From positions 44,901,810 to 44,965,809 of the forward strand of contig CM037593.1 in assembly GCA_021018995.1 (NCBI GenBank): a stretch of 64,000 nt of DNA, written 5' to 3'. The position numbers and the translations under genes were made by a program. Origin of the DNA: Chloranthus sessilifolius. Its lineage: Eukaryota; Streptophyta; Magnoliopsida; Chloranthales; Chloranthaceae. The notes below the pieces were generated by a model. That model searched no databases. It was given only the letters and a program-made list of their open reading frames with translations, and was not told the DNA's origin. Shown here piece by piece: positions 9,381 through 20,863 of this stretch. Position 1 is the stretch's first letter. Each line of letters starts with the position of its first letter.

Positions 9381-11168
9381 ATGTCGTGGGCAGTGGACCC
9401 GGCTTACGCCGATCCTGACTCATCCCCGCCACACTCTCCAACTCACTCCCATTAGGGAGACATTTCCACATCCATCCCCCTCACCCAATCACCCTTTACC
9501 GTTACTGGCCCATTTAGCGCCCCTGTCTTTTCAACCGCTACCTCCCCAAACATCCAAAATCTAACCCCCAACTCCCCATCTTTTACCCAAACCATGCCCA
9601 TGGCAAATCCAACACCTTTCCCATCCACATTCATGACAAACCCAAACCCATTCTCCATATCCACATCCATGCCCCATTTCCCATCTTCCCCCTATAGGCC
9701 CGATCCGCCCACACTCACATACACCACTTCCGCCTTATCCAACCCCCCACAAATCCTCCCATCTATCCGAGTCATGCCCATTTTTACCGGGGCTATGCCC
9801 AAATTTTCTCACCCCTCCACACCATACTCCCCATTGTCCTAAAACATACCCAATACACCCCTCATCCCTCCAATCCACCCCATATTCCATTACTTACTCG
9901 GGTCATGCCCAATTTTACCAGGGCCATGCCCAATTTATCCTTCACATCTATCCCATCTATATCCCATCACCCCTTAAATCCACCATCCACATCCGACTCT
10001 CCTTCCATGACCATGATGGAGGAGATGTTCCAAGCCTACTCCATGTGGAAGGCTTCCCAAAATGCCTCCTCTCCTCCACACCGCATGACCATAAACCCAT
10101 CCCATATCCTAGCCAATCTCCATGCTTCACTCCCCCGTGATCCCCATCAACTCCCCATAATTCACACCATCCAAAGCCCCATCTCCCATATACCCCAAGG
10201 CACATTGGCCCAAAACCCCACCACCCATGATCTCGAAGGCCCATTGGCCCAACACCCCATCACCCATTCCCAAGGGCCCATGGCCCAAACCCATCAAAGG
10301 CCCATGGCCCATACCCCTCAAAACCCAGTGGGCCAGGCCCACATACCCTAAGGGCCCATTGCCCAAACCCTTACCCAAGGGCCCATGGCCCAAACCCATT
10401 TGGCCCAAGCCCACACCCTCCAAGCGCCCACGGCCCATACCCACCAATGGCCTATGGCCCATACCCCTCAAACCCCACTGGGCCAGACCCATCAAGAGGC
10501 CCATGGCCCAGACCCATCAAGGCCCACTGGGCCAGACCTACCCAGGGCCCATGGCCCAAACCCACCAAGGGCCCATAGCCCAAACCCACTAAGGCCCACT
10601 GGCCCAGACCCACTAATTGCCCATGGCCCAAACTTATCATGATCAAGGTTTCATGGCCCAAGCCCAAATGCCACACTCATACCTTCCCCAATACCCCCAA
10701 CATTTCCCCCAACCTTCACACCTAGGTCAAACCCATACCATACGCCAAACCCAATTTTCTCATGGCCGCGTACCCCAAGACCATCTCCAAACCACTCCCC
10801 ATGCCCAATGGCCCCATAAGGCCCCACCCCAAAACCAAACTTCCACTCATCCCATCGTCCAACAAACTTTCCCTTACCCCCAATGGGCTCACCCAACCCC
10901 TGCTCATGCCATTCCCACTCAACCAATGCAACACCAACAATAGAATCCCACCCTCGCTGCACACTGTGCCGACTAGCAGTATGAAGAGGATGAGAATAGG
11001 AATAGTGGGGCATATGCTGGGACATTGACCAGCCTTAACCCTCCTCTCATAATTACCCACCCCTTGGTGGCCCTGAGTTAAGTCCAGCCAATGGCCGAGA
11101 AAGCAGCCCCTGTATCAAAAGAGTCAGACCAGCTGAAAGAACAGTTGGATAAAATTTAGAAGTAGTTA
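9381..11168 (+). pseudogene. proline-rich N-terminal extension of B gag
   Basis: From ATG 9381 (MSWAVDPAYADPDSSPPHSP) the frame encodes a long stretch dominated by P, H, T, S, Q and N, typical of the region before the capsid core in Tat gag. It passes through several stops and frame changes (9453, 9842, 10350, 10641). It ends with KAAPVSKESDQLKEQLDK near 11100-11157, a short charged helix before the capsid domain. The segment at 10000-10080 (MMEEMFQAYSMWKASQNA) is a conserved-looking helix amid low complexity. The role of such extensions is unknown. Opposite-strand open frames here are mirror effects of the GC-rich repeat. Confidence 0.6.
10190..10650 (+). repeat. 24 bp coding minisatellite (GPMAQTHQ octapeptide)
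   Basis: About 16 degenerate units built on GGCCCATGGCCCAAACCCA, encoding repeats of G-P-M/L-A-Q-T-H-Q. Some units have lost the frame. It lies in the gag N-terminal extension. Confidence 0.75.
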
Positions 11169-12440
11169 ATGAAAATGGATGGTGCTGAAATCCACGCCAC
11201 GGACTTCACAGATTTGTATTTATTCGCTAAGGTCTCCTTGCCCCCCAAATTTAAAATGTCGGCCTTCAACAAATATAACGGCACCGGCAATCCTATTGCA
11301 CACCTGAAGTCCTACTGTGGGGACATGTGCCAATACGAAGGGGACGAAAGACTGCTAATAAAAATCTTTCAGAAGATCCTGACCGGTCTAGCTTTGAGAT
11401 GGTTCACATCTTTGGAACCATTCATGATGAAAACATGGAAGGATTTGACGCACTCCTTTCAAGAACAATATGTCTACAATGTATACATTGAGCCGCGTAA
11501 GTCAGACTTAGCCCGCTTGAGGCAGAACTCGAATGAGACCTTCAGCGACTATCTGGGGCGCTGGAGAGCACTGGCAGCTCAAGTCAGAAACAAAATACTT
11601 GATGATGAGCAGATAGAGATTATCTCATAAAATACTCTGCCAGTGATATCAGACTTTTTGGTGTACCAGCAGCAGTCCAACTTTGCTGATTTGATAAAAA
11701 ATGCTAGTCGATGTGAGGATACCATCAGGGAAGGCCGCTTGAATAAGAACATGCCAAGTGGAGCCGGTGGGGTTAGGAGATTGTCAGAATGAAGAACTGA
11801 GAAGAGGACAGGGGTCGATGTTCAAAACATTGCCAATACCAGGCCCAGTAATAACATAACCCCATTCCAATTTCAAGCCATACCCCCAACACCGGCTAAA
11901 ACTGAGCAGATACAGAGGACAGGGAATGGGCAAGGAATGCAGATGACTCCAGAGTAGAGGAGAGCCCGCTATGACCGAGTTTTCACGCCCTTGGGGTAGT
12001 CTTTGAGTGTACTTTTACCTTTATTAATAGAAAAGTGATTAGTTACTATCCGTCAACCGCAACCTCCTCCTCACCTGATCCCAAGGAATTATGACCCAAA
12101 TACCCACTATAATTTTCATCAAGGTCCGGGTCACCCGACTGATCGCTGCTTCCCATTGAAGCACGTAATCCAAGATTTGATTGACGCTGAGAAAATAATT
12201 CCACCATCACCTTCTCAAGCAAACCATCATGCCAACATTCATCAAGTGCCATGAGCAGGTCCCAGTCCCACCATCGAGATGATAGAAAGTTAGGAGGAAT
12301 TTGAGTTCGATCCATCCGATTACATCAATGATCGGGAGAGTTATGTGGCACCATTACCAAGGAATGATGAAGAAAGGAATGTTGTGGTGATTGAACCCCT
12401 GAATTTATCTGATTATTTTCTCAGCCCCGTACGATAAGTT
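11169..12440 (+). pseudogene. Tat-type gag capsid and nucleocapsid region of B
   Basis: The Retrotrans_gag core is clear at 11240-11630: PPKFKMSAFNKYNGTGNPIA, SYCGDMCQYEGDERL, LALRWFTSLEP and SDYLGRWRALAAQVRNK. After a stop at 11628 the frame goes on (11640-11790, ISDFLVYQQQSNFADL) and reaches a zinc-knuckle-like motif at about 12091-12165, read as YDPNTHYNFHQGPGHPTDRC. The Tat consensus has Cys where this copy has Tyr in HYNFHQ, so the metal site has lost its first ligand. It continues with KHVIQDLIDAEKIIPPS. At least five stops (11628, 11790, 11955, 11998, 12028) make it non-functional. Confidence 0.8.
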
Positions 12441-14379
12441 GAGCCCTTGGATCTCAGAGCGTACTTTCCATCACCCACACCCGTCAATTATGTGCACATA
12501 AATGCATATTAACTATACACCACCACCCCCATCAAGTACCCAATAAACCAACAGACCCCTAATCCACCACCACCAATAAATTACCAATGGCCTACGCCCA
12601 TCCCATTATCCTCAGCTCAACCACCCACAAATTCTACCACCCCCGTCAATTCCTTAATGGCCCATCAAGCCCCCATTCTGCCACCCACTAACTACCAATG
12701 GCCTACGCCCACACCACCACCCTCAAGCTTCACCACCCCCATTTGGCCCAATCTAGCCACCCAATCCACTACCCCTGAAATAAACCAGGTGTTGCCCACA
12801 CCTCCTGAGCCATCTGTACATGCACCTCAAGTATCGACAACCATATCATTCCAGCTCTCAGGACCAACCTATGATCCTCACCAAGTCCCGCTGAGTTATA
12901 AACAAATAGAGGTCAACGCTGGTAGTCATAGAGAAGGGGTAGTGGACTTTGTCACGCGGTCTGGGAAGATATCAAGGCAGCCAAAAGCACCAGTAGCAGC
13001 ACAAGCCCAACCAGAGGGGAAGAAAGATAGAGCTGTGAACCCCTGCAAAAAAATGAGTCGGGAACATATACTAGAGACTCAACTAAGGAGAATGACTGCC
13101 CATATCACTGTGTGGGACCTATTAATAACGTCCCCACTTCATTTCCAAGCATTAATGGGGGCGTTGAAGAATGCGCATGTGTCGCTCCAAGTTAGCCCAG
13201 ATGAAGTCAGACAAATAATTGGTCAAGTGATGGCTCCTAATGCCATTTCATTTTCTGACGCCGACTTACCAGAGGAAGGAGACAGCCACTCAAAATTTTT
13301 GAATATAACAATTGAGTCCAGAAACATGGTAATCCCCTTGGTTCTAATTGATAATGGGTCTGCATTGAATATATGTCCGTTAAGAACCGCTACCAAGATC
13401 GGGGTCGATCCATGCATGTTGAGGCCCACGAGAACTAGCGCTAGAGGTTTTGACAATACCAGGAGAGACATAATGGGAGAAATTAATCTTGAGCTGTTGA
13501 TAGGGCCAATGAACTTTTCCATTTTGTTTCAAGTAATGGACATCAAATCCTCATTTAATCTATTGTTGGGGCGCCCATGGCTGTACGAAGTCGGAGCCAT
13601 ACCTTCCACATTGCTCCAAAAACTCAAGTTTGCAACTGGGCACAAGATTATCACCATCATTGGTGAAGGGCACAGTGAGAGAGAGAAGGCCACCAATAGC
13701 ATCAAAAAATCCAATATACTAGATGTGCCGCACACCGCTGAGGATGCCGACCTCCACAGTTTCGAATATGAGGTGTCGGCAATATTCCTAGAACCCATTG
13801 AGGGCATTATTCCAAAAACGGGAGGCGAAATGGTGGCAGCGGTGGCCATGCTCCAGAAATGGGGCTATCATAAAGGTAGAGGACTAGGGCCCAGATTGCA
13901 GGGTAGAAGAGAGCCAGTCATTGCCAAGGGACAGAAAGTTCGTTTCGGGTTAGGTTAGAAACCCACGGAGGAAGAGGTCCGAGAGGCTAAAGAGAAAGTC
14001 AGGGTCGCCGCAGCTGCGAGAGCTCTAGAAATCAACATTGAAGAGAAACCTCACCCTAGGCCACACATCTGGGATTCCTTTGTCAACGCTAGGGTCGTAA
14101 AGATCGATCGAAATGGGGTAACCCATTTGACCCCACACAAACCCATAACCCATGTCCATCCCACCAATCCCCACATTACCCTTCCTAGCTTGGAGATAGA
14201 TTTGGCCGCATTGTCCCTTTTCGAAGAACGATGGTCAGTACCTGAACAAACTCCCCCTATGGTAAATCACCACAAAACGGTATTGACGTTTGAGGACATC
14301 ATCTCAGACAAAATGGGGGTCAATATGATGGAGGCTGACTCCAAAGAGCCATATTAGTCAGCACCCTCCATCCAAACAG
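12441..14379 (+). pseudogene. B aspartic protease and G-patch region
   Basis: The open frame 12657-13958 (433 codons) holds a proline-rich lead, then the retropepsin domain: active site LIDNGSALNICP at about 13345-13380 (D-N-G-S in place of D-T/S-G) and the flap-side motif LLLGRPWLYE at 13562-13590. A G-patch follows: QKWGYHKGRGLGPRLQGR at 13855-13910. Retropepsin cuts the polyprotein; the G-patch is an RNA/protein-binding module characteristic of Tat elements. A stop at 13956 is followed by in-frame coding to 14357 (VREAKEKVRVAAAARALEIN). It is among the best-preserved parts of B. The reading frame ends at a splice donor candidate, CAG/GTAAAG, at 14379/14380. Confidence 0.8.
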
Positions 14380-14654
14380 GTAAAGGAGTGGCCTCTCAGG
14401 TACGCAACTGGGCATCTTTGCCCCAAACTCTGGAAGCAGGGAATGGCCTACAATTTGGCACCTGTTTCTTAAAAAAAATAACCTGTAAAAAGTGAGATAA
14501 GCTCTTGGAAGGAAATACCTTGTATATATGGCAACCCACTTTGCCAAGGGACCATCTCTGAAGAAAACAAAAATCTAAAAACATTAACAAAATACAAAAT
14601 CCCAAAACAATTGAAAAAATACAAAATTCTAAAATATTGTCTTTTAAAATTTCA
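14380..14654 (+). other. candidate pol intron of B (between protease and RT)
   Basis: Donor CCAAACAG/GTAAAGG at 14380, acceptor TTTTAAAATTTCAG at 14641-14654. The interior is A-rich with repeated ACAAAATACAAAAT and no protein similarity, and coding resumes right after it. Ogre elements are known for an intron in this position. Splicing cannot be shown from sequence alone. Confidence 0.55.
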
Positions 14655-15620
14655 GATAAAGTCCCACAAAATGATGCCTTAACCGAAACACCCGTCCCAC
14701 GTAAAATCGACCCCTTTCCTGTAGAAATACAAGAAGAGGTAGGAGTTATGAGTCTGGATGAGGATAGTCCTTTGGAGGAGCTCCCCAATGAGCTCCTTGA
14801 CTGGTTTGCCGAATTTGAGCATGGCCCTACCCCATTGTCGAGGAAACTGAGGATGTTAATCTAGGGACTGAGGAGATTCCCCGAATTACTAAAATCGGAA
14901 TGTCATTGTCTCCCGAGGAAAGGAAAAGCATGATCGATTTCCTTCGGTCATGTCAAGACATTTTTGCCTGGTCGTACGAGGACATGCCTGGTCTGGACAC
15001 CGATTTGATCGAGCATGAGTTGCCTCTCTACCCCGATATGAAGCCGGTCAAGCAGAAGCTAGACATCTCCGACTCGAGTGGATGTTGAAAGTCAAAGACG
15101 AGGTCATCAAGCAGTATGATGAGGGGTTTCTCATGGTATCCAAGTACCCATAGTGGCTAGCCAATTTCGTGCCCGTACCGAAGAAGGATGGAAAGGTCCG
15201 CATGTGTATCAACTTTCGAAATTTGAACAGGGCAAGCCTGAAAGAGGATTTTCCATTGCCGCACATCGACATCTTGGTCGATAATACCACTAAGCATGGG
15301 ATGCTTTTTTTTATGGATGGATTCTCGAGATATAATCAGATAAAGATGGCAGAGGCAGATCGAGAGAAGACTGCGTTCATCACCCCCTGGGGAACCTTCT
15401 GCTATAGAATCATCCCGTTTGGGCTGAAGAATGCCGATGCAACGTACCAGAGAGCCATGACTGTGCTATTTCACAACATGATGCACTGATAGATTGAAGT
15501 TTATGTTGATGATATAAGAGCCAAATCACTGGAGTGAGGCGATCACTTGGTAAACCTCTTAAAACTGTTTGAGAGGCTGAGAAAATATAGGTTACGTTTG
15601 AATCCACAGAAGTGAGCATT
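14655..15620 (+). pseudogene. reverse transcriptase of B
   Basis: Copies element RNA into DNA. Visible in order: DIFAWSYEDMPGLDTDLIEH (14960-15020), NFVPVPKKDGKVRMCINFRN (15165-15225), PLPHIDILVDNT, FMDGFSRYNQIKMAEADREK (15310-15370), TAFITPWGTFCYRIIPFGLK and, after a stop at 15487, the catalytic EVYVDDIRAKS (15496-15528). The usual FMDGFSGYNQI has Arg for Gly. Frame changes near 14864-14900 and 15088 and stops at 15487, 15536 and 15613 inactivate it. Very similar in layout to the RT of element C. Confidence 0.85.
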
Positions 15621-15627
15621 TGGCGCT

Positions 15628-16380
15628 ATGTCCGGGAAACTGTTGGGATTCATCATCAGCAAGAGAGGGATCGAGGTTGACCCAATCAAAGTCAAAGCTA
15701 TCACTGAAATGTTGCCACCGTCTACTGAGAAGGAAGTTAGAGGGTTCTTAGGTAGAATGCAATATATCAGTCGATTCATTGCACAGCTAACGCCTATCTG
15801 CACGCCGATCTTCAAACTACTTCGAAAGAACTCACCCGTTGAATGGAATGATGATTGTCAGGCAGCGTTCGATAAAATCAAAGGCTACCTCCTTAACCCA
15901 CCTGTGTTGGTACCACCTAAGCCTGGGAGATCACTCTTGATGTATCTCTCCACGACAGAAGTTTCGATGGGATGTGTCTTAGGTCAGCATGAATAGACAG
16001 GAAGAAGAGAACATGCCATTTACTATCTGAGCAAGAAGTTTACTGATTATGAAATGCGCTATTCTCATCTAGAGAAAGCATGTCTGACTCTTGTATGGGC
16101 TACTCTGAGGCTCCGCCATTACTTACTATCTCAAACCGTTCTACTTTTAGCCCGAATGGACCCGTTGAAATACTTGTTCGAAAAGCCAGCCTTCACTAGA
16201 CGAACTTCATTATGGCAGATTTTATTATCCGAGTTCGACATCACGTACGTCACTCAAAAGTCAATTAAGGGGCAGGCACTCGCCGATCTTCTTGCCGACA
16301 ATCCTTTGCCAGATTATGAACCTTTGAGAACTGAGTTCCCTGATGAGGACATCCTTTTCATAACGGAAGACGATACTGAA
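15628..16380 (+). pseudogene. RT connection and original (first) RNase H of B
   Basis: RT thumb and tether: LLGFIISKRGIEVDPIKVKA, then EKEVRGFLGRMQYISRFIAQ. The first RNase H follows (RSLLMYLSTTEVSMGCVLGQ at 15930-15990; YYLSKKFTDYEMRYSHLEKA; HYLLSQTVLLLARMDPLKYL). The usual catalytic Asp of the first motif (YLxxSDxA type) is absent. This is typical of Tat elements, in which this domain has decayed and a second RNase H has been added. One stop at 15994. Confidence 0.75.
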
Positions 16381-16953
16381 GAAGTAGAAGAATCATGGGT
16401 AATGCACTTTGACGGGGCAGCTAATGCAAAAGGTCAGGGAGTTGGCGCCATTCTGATTTTGTCGAAAGGATCCCATGTACCCGTCTCTATCAAGCTCAAC
16501 TTCCCTTGCACTAACAGCATGGCTGAGTACGAGGCTTGCGCCGTTGTTCTGTAGGCATCCCTCTATCTAAACGTAACTCACCTTCGAGTGTTTGGCGATT
16601 CGCAATTAATTATATGTCAGACGAATGGTGACTGGAAGACAAAAGATGAGAAACTAATCCCCTATCATGAACACCTCAAGGATCTGATAGCTTACTTCCA
16701 AGACATGACATTCTCATATGTCTCCCGAATAAGGAATCGCTTTGCCGATGCACTAGCCACATTGGCATCAATGATAGAAATCCGGTATAGTGCTGAGATG
16801 AAGCCAATCATGATCGAGCAGAGGAATGAGCGGACCTTCTGCCTCCAGATTGAGGAACCTAAAAAGCCTGATGATGAGCCACCTTGGTTCTTAGATATTA
16901 AAAATTTCCTCGAGACACTAACTTTCCCTGAGGGTACGTCCAAGACAGACTGA
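16381..16953 (+). pseudogene. second, archaeal-type RNase H of B
   Basis: Removes RNA from RNA:DNA hybrids. The four acidic residues are visible: MHFDGAANAKGQGVGAIL (16400-16455), AEYEACAVVL (16522-16551), RVFGDSQLIICQTNG (16585-16630) and NRFADALATLASM (16735-16770). This extra domain is a hallmark of the Tat lineage. A stop at 16552 interrupts it; otherwise it is well kept. The C-terminal linker runs to a stop at 16951. Confidence 0.8.
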
Positions 16954-18130
16954 CGAACCATTCAACGCCTAGTAGCAGGCTACGTCGTTTGTGGGAGTGC
17001 CTTTACAAGAGATCCTATATTAACATCTTACTCAGGTGCCTTACAGAAAGGAAAGCGGTCAATATCATGAAGGAGATCCACGAATGAGTATGCGGAGCCC
17101 ATGTCAGTGGTCACGTGCTTGCTAAGAAAATTCTACGGCAGGGATACTTTTGGACCACTATCGAATCAGATTGTTGCAAACATGCCCATAAATGCTACAA
17201 GTGTTAGGAACACTCTGGTCTGATACACGCTCCTACCATCGATCTTCACTGCATGACCACTCCTTGGCCGTTTGCTACATGGGGCCTTGACATCGTTGGA
17301 ATGATTAATTAGAAAGTATCAAACGGGCATCAGTTCATCCTCGTCGCCATTGAATACTTTACCAAGTGGGTAGAAGCGGCATCATATGCCAACATCACGG
17401 CCAGTCACGTCGAGAAGTTTCTCAAGAGTAATATTATGTGCCGATTTGGAGTACCCAAGGATATCATCACAGATAACGACATAAACTTTGTAAATAAGCA
17501 CGTTCGAGCCTTCTGCGAGCAATACAAGATCAAGTACATCACTCGTCACCTTATCGACCTCAAACTAATGGAGCCGTGGAAGCTGCTAACAAGACGGTCG
17601 TCCGCATCCTTGAGAAGATGGTCGTCACTTATCGAAATTAGAGCGAAATACTACCGTTCGCTCTATGGGCCTACAGAATGTCCATCCGTACCACTACAGG
17701 GGCAACACATTTCTCCCTTGTGTATGGAACCGAGGTCATCCTATTAGTTGAGGTTGAGGTACCCTCGCTCCGAATCCTCATGGAATCAGGCTCACCCGAA
17801 GCAGAGAAAGAGATCCCGCTTTGACCAATGGAACTTATTAGACGACAAAAGACTCCTAGCCTTGTGTCATACTCAAGTTTACCAGGGGAGACTCACGCGC
17901 GCTTATAATAAACGTGTCCGCAATCAAGATTTGAAGGTAGGAGACACTGTGTGGAAGATGATCTTCCTATCCCTCCATGCCGATCTGGGAAGGACCTTAT
18001 GTCGTTCGAGAAGTGCTACCGGAATGCGCCATCCGTCTCACGACCATGGACGGAGATCATCTTTCAGAGCCCATCAACGTTGGATACGTCCGACGGTTCT
18101 ACTCGTAGTCTCTTGCGATAAGGTAAGTAT
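16954..18130 (+). pseudogene. integrase of B
   Basis: Inserts element DNA. Zinc-binding part at 17085-17220 (CGAHVSGHVLAKKILRQGYF, then HKCYKC with a stop). Core: WGLDIVGMIN (first Asp, 17280-17310), EYFTKWVEAASYANITASHV, IITDNDINFVNKHV (second Asp; the usual Gly is Asp, 17465-17505) and TNGAVEAANKTV (catalytic Glu, 17563-17600, in a shifted frame). Then LWAYRMSIRTTTG and the C-terminal AYNKRVRNQDLKVGDTVW (17900-17955). Several stops and at least two frameshifts (near 17550 and 17740). Confidence 0.8.
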
Positions 18131-18453
18131 TCGTGAAACAAATGCGTGACTGCTTAAGAATCACTCAAAAGAGGCCATCATTTCAAACACAGTAGCCAAA
18201 AATCATCCCTAAAAATGATGATATCCTTTGCTACCCCATTTGAGCCTGGGCCTTTCTTTCAATAGCCACCTTTCCCAAAAAAATGTGTGTGTACATATAC
18301 AAAAAAGGGAAGTAAAGTTACAATCAAAATCCAAAAAAATTGAAAAAATAAAACCTCAAAAAGAGATTGCCTGAAATGGAGCAAAAATAACAAAAAATGT
18401 GTGGAAGAATCACAGGGCATGTACAATAAAAACCCCCAAGGAAGAAAGGTATG
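18131..18453 (+). other. B spacer after integrase
   Basis: Non-coding and A-rich, up to the insertion point of A. The last five bases, gtatg (18449-18453), are A's target duplication. Confidence 0.6.
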
Positions 18454-18470
18454 TGTTAGGCTATTTTTAA

Positions 18471-18606
18471 GTACTTGCTACTGACTTTATTAAAGACAGT
18501 GACAAGAATGGGGTTAGTGAAAATAAATCAAAGGTCGATTGAAAACTACAAAGTAGCAAGCCTAAAATTACACAGTCCTGTAAGATACAGGGCCTGTTGT
18601 AGCAAG
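18471..18606. mobile_element. MITE-like 136 bp insertion in the 3' LTR of A
   Basis: Present only in this LTR. Ends form a short inverted repeat (CTTGCTAC near 18474 and GTAGCAAG at 18599-18606). The sequence TTTTAA occurs on both sides (18465-18470 and 18607-18612) as a probable target duplication. No superfamily can be assigned from this. Confidence 0.55.
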
Positions 18607-19876
18607 TTTTAATAATTAAGAGTTTGTCCCATAGGGAAAGTTGATCTAAAGCTCCAAGGGAGCTATCTTTGGTAGGCCCTCAAGATATGGCTACAGATTT
18701 GGCAATCCTAAATGGAAGGGGATTTAAGGTCAATATTGTCTAAATCCTAAGGTAAACTAATGCCTAAACTACGAAAAGGGTGGAGAAGAATGATGGAGTG
18801 TGAGAAAATAAACATAAAAGGGGGAGAAGTAAGCTATTAGGTACAGATCTGATGGGTCTTATAACTCAGACTCAGATCTGCTGCTATAGAAATCCTGTCC
18901 AATGGCTACATTATCACCAAAGAGAAGAAAGAATCCAACTGACCCCTGTGCCATGATCCAATCCATTATGGCTATAACCTGTCCACTTGAATGGTCACAG
19001 ACTATCCAATAGGGGAACCACAATCCAGAGATGGGTCAGAACAAGTTTATCATCGTAGGCACTACTTCTTCTAGGCTACCAGCTCAAGAATCCATAGGAA
19101 CCTCAACCTCTAAAGTTCTATGTGTGGGGCTAGGCCTGCAATGTGCACTAGCCTGGACACACAGAACCAGCAAGAACTTGAGTACTAGCTTTTAAGCTTA
19201 GCTGTTCACTGCTTTAGAAAGACAACAGTGATCTAATCACAAGCCTACAATCTCTACAGCCAGATCAGATCTGCCATCTGATGGTGGGTCTATACAAATA
19301 TAGGGGAGTCCGTCTCTGCACAATCTCTCACAAGGCTACAAGCACAAGTGTAGAGAAGAAGGATCTGTCTTAGATCTGTGGATTGGCCTCACCCTAGAGC
19401 TATAATCTGTCCACTTAAATGGTCACAAACTATCCACAGAGGCTATCCTCCTCACAGAGGTTTAAAGACAGAACAAGAACATTGCTGCCACCACCATATT
19501 CACAAGGCTACCAGCTCAAGCTCCCATGGGGATTCAGATTTAGTGGATCCTGTGGTGGGGTGGATCTAAATAAACCCTTAAAAATAATCCTCCATTGCTT
19601 ACAATCCAACTTAGCAATGGAGGATCTCAAGGCAGCAGCCTTGTACAGAACATCTCTCAAAACACCAATCCCATACATGCATGAGATCCTATTATAAAAA
19701 TCCATTAAAACTATTCCAAATAGACATACAAAGGCTTAGCCAGCAAATGTTAGACTATGGAGAGAAGAAAAAGGAGAAAAAGAAACTGCCTAAACCCTAA
19801 CCTTAGCCTACTGCAATTCTACAGTTGGTTTCAAGAAGGAGTACAGAAGTCCCTTAAACCTAAACTAGGCTTAGGC

Positions 19877-19883
19877 TTATATA
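19877..19883 (-). promoter_or_regulatory. TATA box of A 3' LTR
   Basis: TATATAA in GCTATATAAGCC on the minus strand; conserved in the 5' LTR at 34969-34975. Confidence 0.6.
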
Positions 19884-20094
19884 GCAGTCAGCTCTGTGAG
19901 AATTAGGGTTAGGAAAACCCTAATTTATCAATGCTATCGTGGCCCATTTATGTTCCTTGGATGCCTCAGGGCGTGTGCACGAAGATTAGAGCATTGGAGT
20001 GCATGCCCTAATTGCTGGAAGTTCCTAGATTGGCCCTGCAGAAGTGGGGAGAAGTTAAGAACCCGAGCCTCGCTAGGTAGAAAGGCTTTCTAGG

Positions 20095-20630
20095 TCTTAT
20101 CGCGTGATAGAATTGGTGTCGCGGGGTTGATTTGACTTGAAGCTCTTACAGTCACGGGATTGATACTTTGGTCATCGCGGGAATGCTCTTTCCATTTGAA
20201 TGGCGCGGGAATTACGCGCGTGGCTCGTTCCTTGATGAATCCCGTGGCGATCCTCGCAAAGAAACAATGTGCATGGGCTTTTGGATCGTGCGAGCAGTTC
20301 CTTGAAAGTTTGTATCCCGCGGCCACTGTGCGACAGCTGTGCGTAAGAATGCCTGGAGCTCTCTCTCCTCAGTGAATCACGCGAAGATTAAAGACGTCTT
20401 TCTTGAGATGCGCGAGATTGCGCGAAACTGTGGGAGAGCTTATGACTGAGCCTTACGAGAACTACGTGAAGTCTACTTTCTGGGCTCTTCTGTCATTCAT
20501 CTGCGCGAGAGCAGCGCGAGCAGTTGGTGTGCTGCCTTCAGAAGCCCGTGACAACTGCGCAAAGCATCTTTTCTGGTTCAATTGAGCCATGCGACATCTG
20601 CGCGAGGCTCACTTCTTGACTTGTTTCTAC
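20095..20630. repeat. GCGCGAG/CGCGAC motif stretch in A 3' LTR
   Basis: Many CpG-rich short motifs on both strands, for example near 20100, 20118, 20176, 20201-20220, 20410-20428 and 20500-20520, in upstream LTR sequence on the minus strand. The same motifs form a degenerate tandem repeat in the extra-ORF leader (27178-27540). Confidence 0.5.
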
Positions 20631-20851
20631 TTTGCTGTGCCTAAGCTGCAGCCAGTTCTGTCTGGGTCTAACTTTCTTTCTCCTGAGGCACTTCTGCGGT
20701 AAAAAGGTAAGCTTCTTGGCATGGTTAGGGCCTTATTTGCAGCTGCTGCTTATTACCTACAGGATAGACTTAAAACACATTTATTAAATGGTTAAGGGTC
20801 TAACAGAGATTAAGTTAAGGGGTGAAAAGTGGTACTTTTCAGGTCTTAATA

Positions 20852-20863
20852 CACTCCCAAACC
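20852..20863 (-). promoter_or_regulatory. polypurine tract of A
   Basis: GGTTTGGGAGTG on the minus strand, directly before the 3' LTR. Same position and form as the Y(-) tract at 5986-5995. Confidence 0.8.

Larger units (their letters stand above)
18454..20851 (-). repeat. 3' LTR of element A
   Basis: 2,398 bp, including a 136 bp insertion at 18471-18606 that the 5' LTR lacks. On the minus strand it starts TATTAAGACC and ends GCCTAACA. TATA box at 19877-19883; GCGCGAG/CGCGAC-rich stretch at 20095-20630. A diverged internal duplication links 18960-19160 and 19380-19560 (TGTCCACTTGAATGGTCACA). Against the 5' LTR it also lacks about 43 bp near 19558. Open frames inside are not conserved as proteins. 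Confidence 0.9.

Noticed and set aside
9957-11060. Long minus-strand open frames over the B gag extension
   Set aside because: Mirror image of a GC-rich coding minisatellite; Gly/Met/Leu-rich repeats without any known domain.
20160-20585. Open frames within LTR A (also 35029-35697)
   Set aside because: Not conserved as protein between the two LTRs; they reflect CpG-rich motif repeats.
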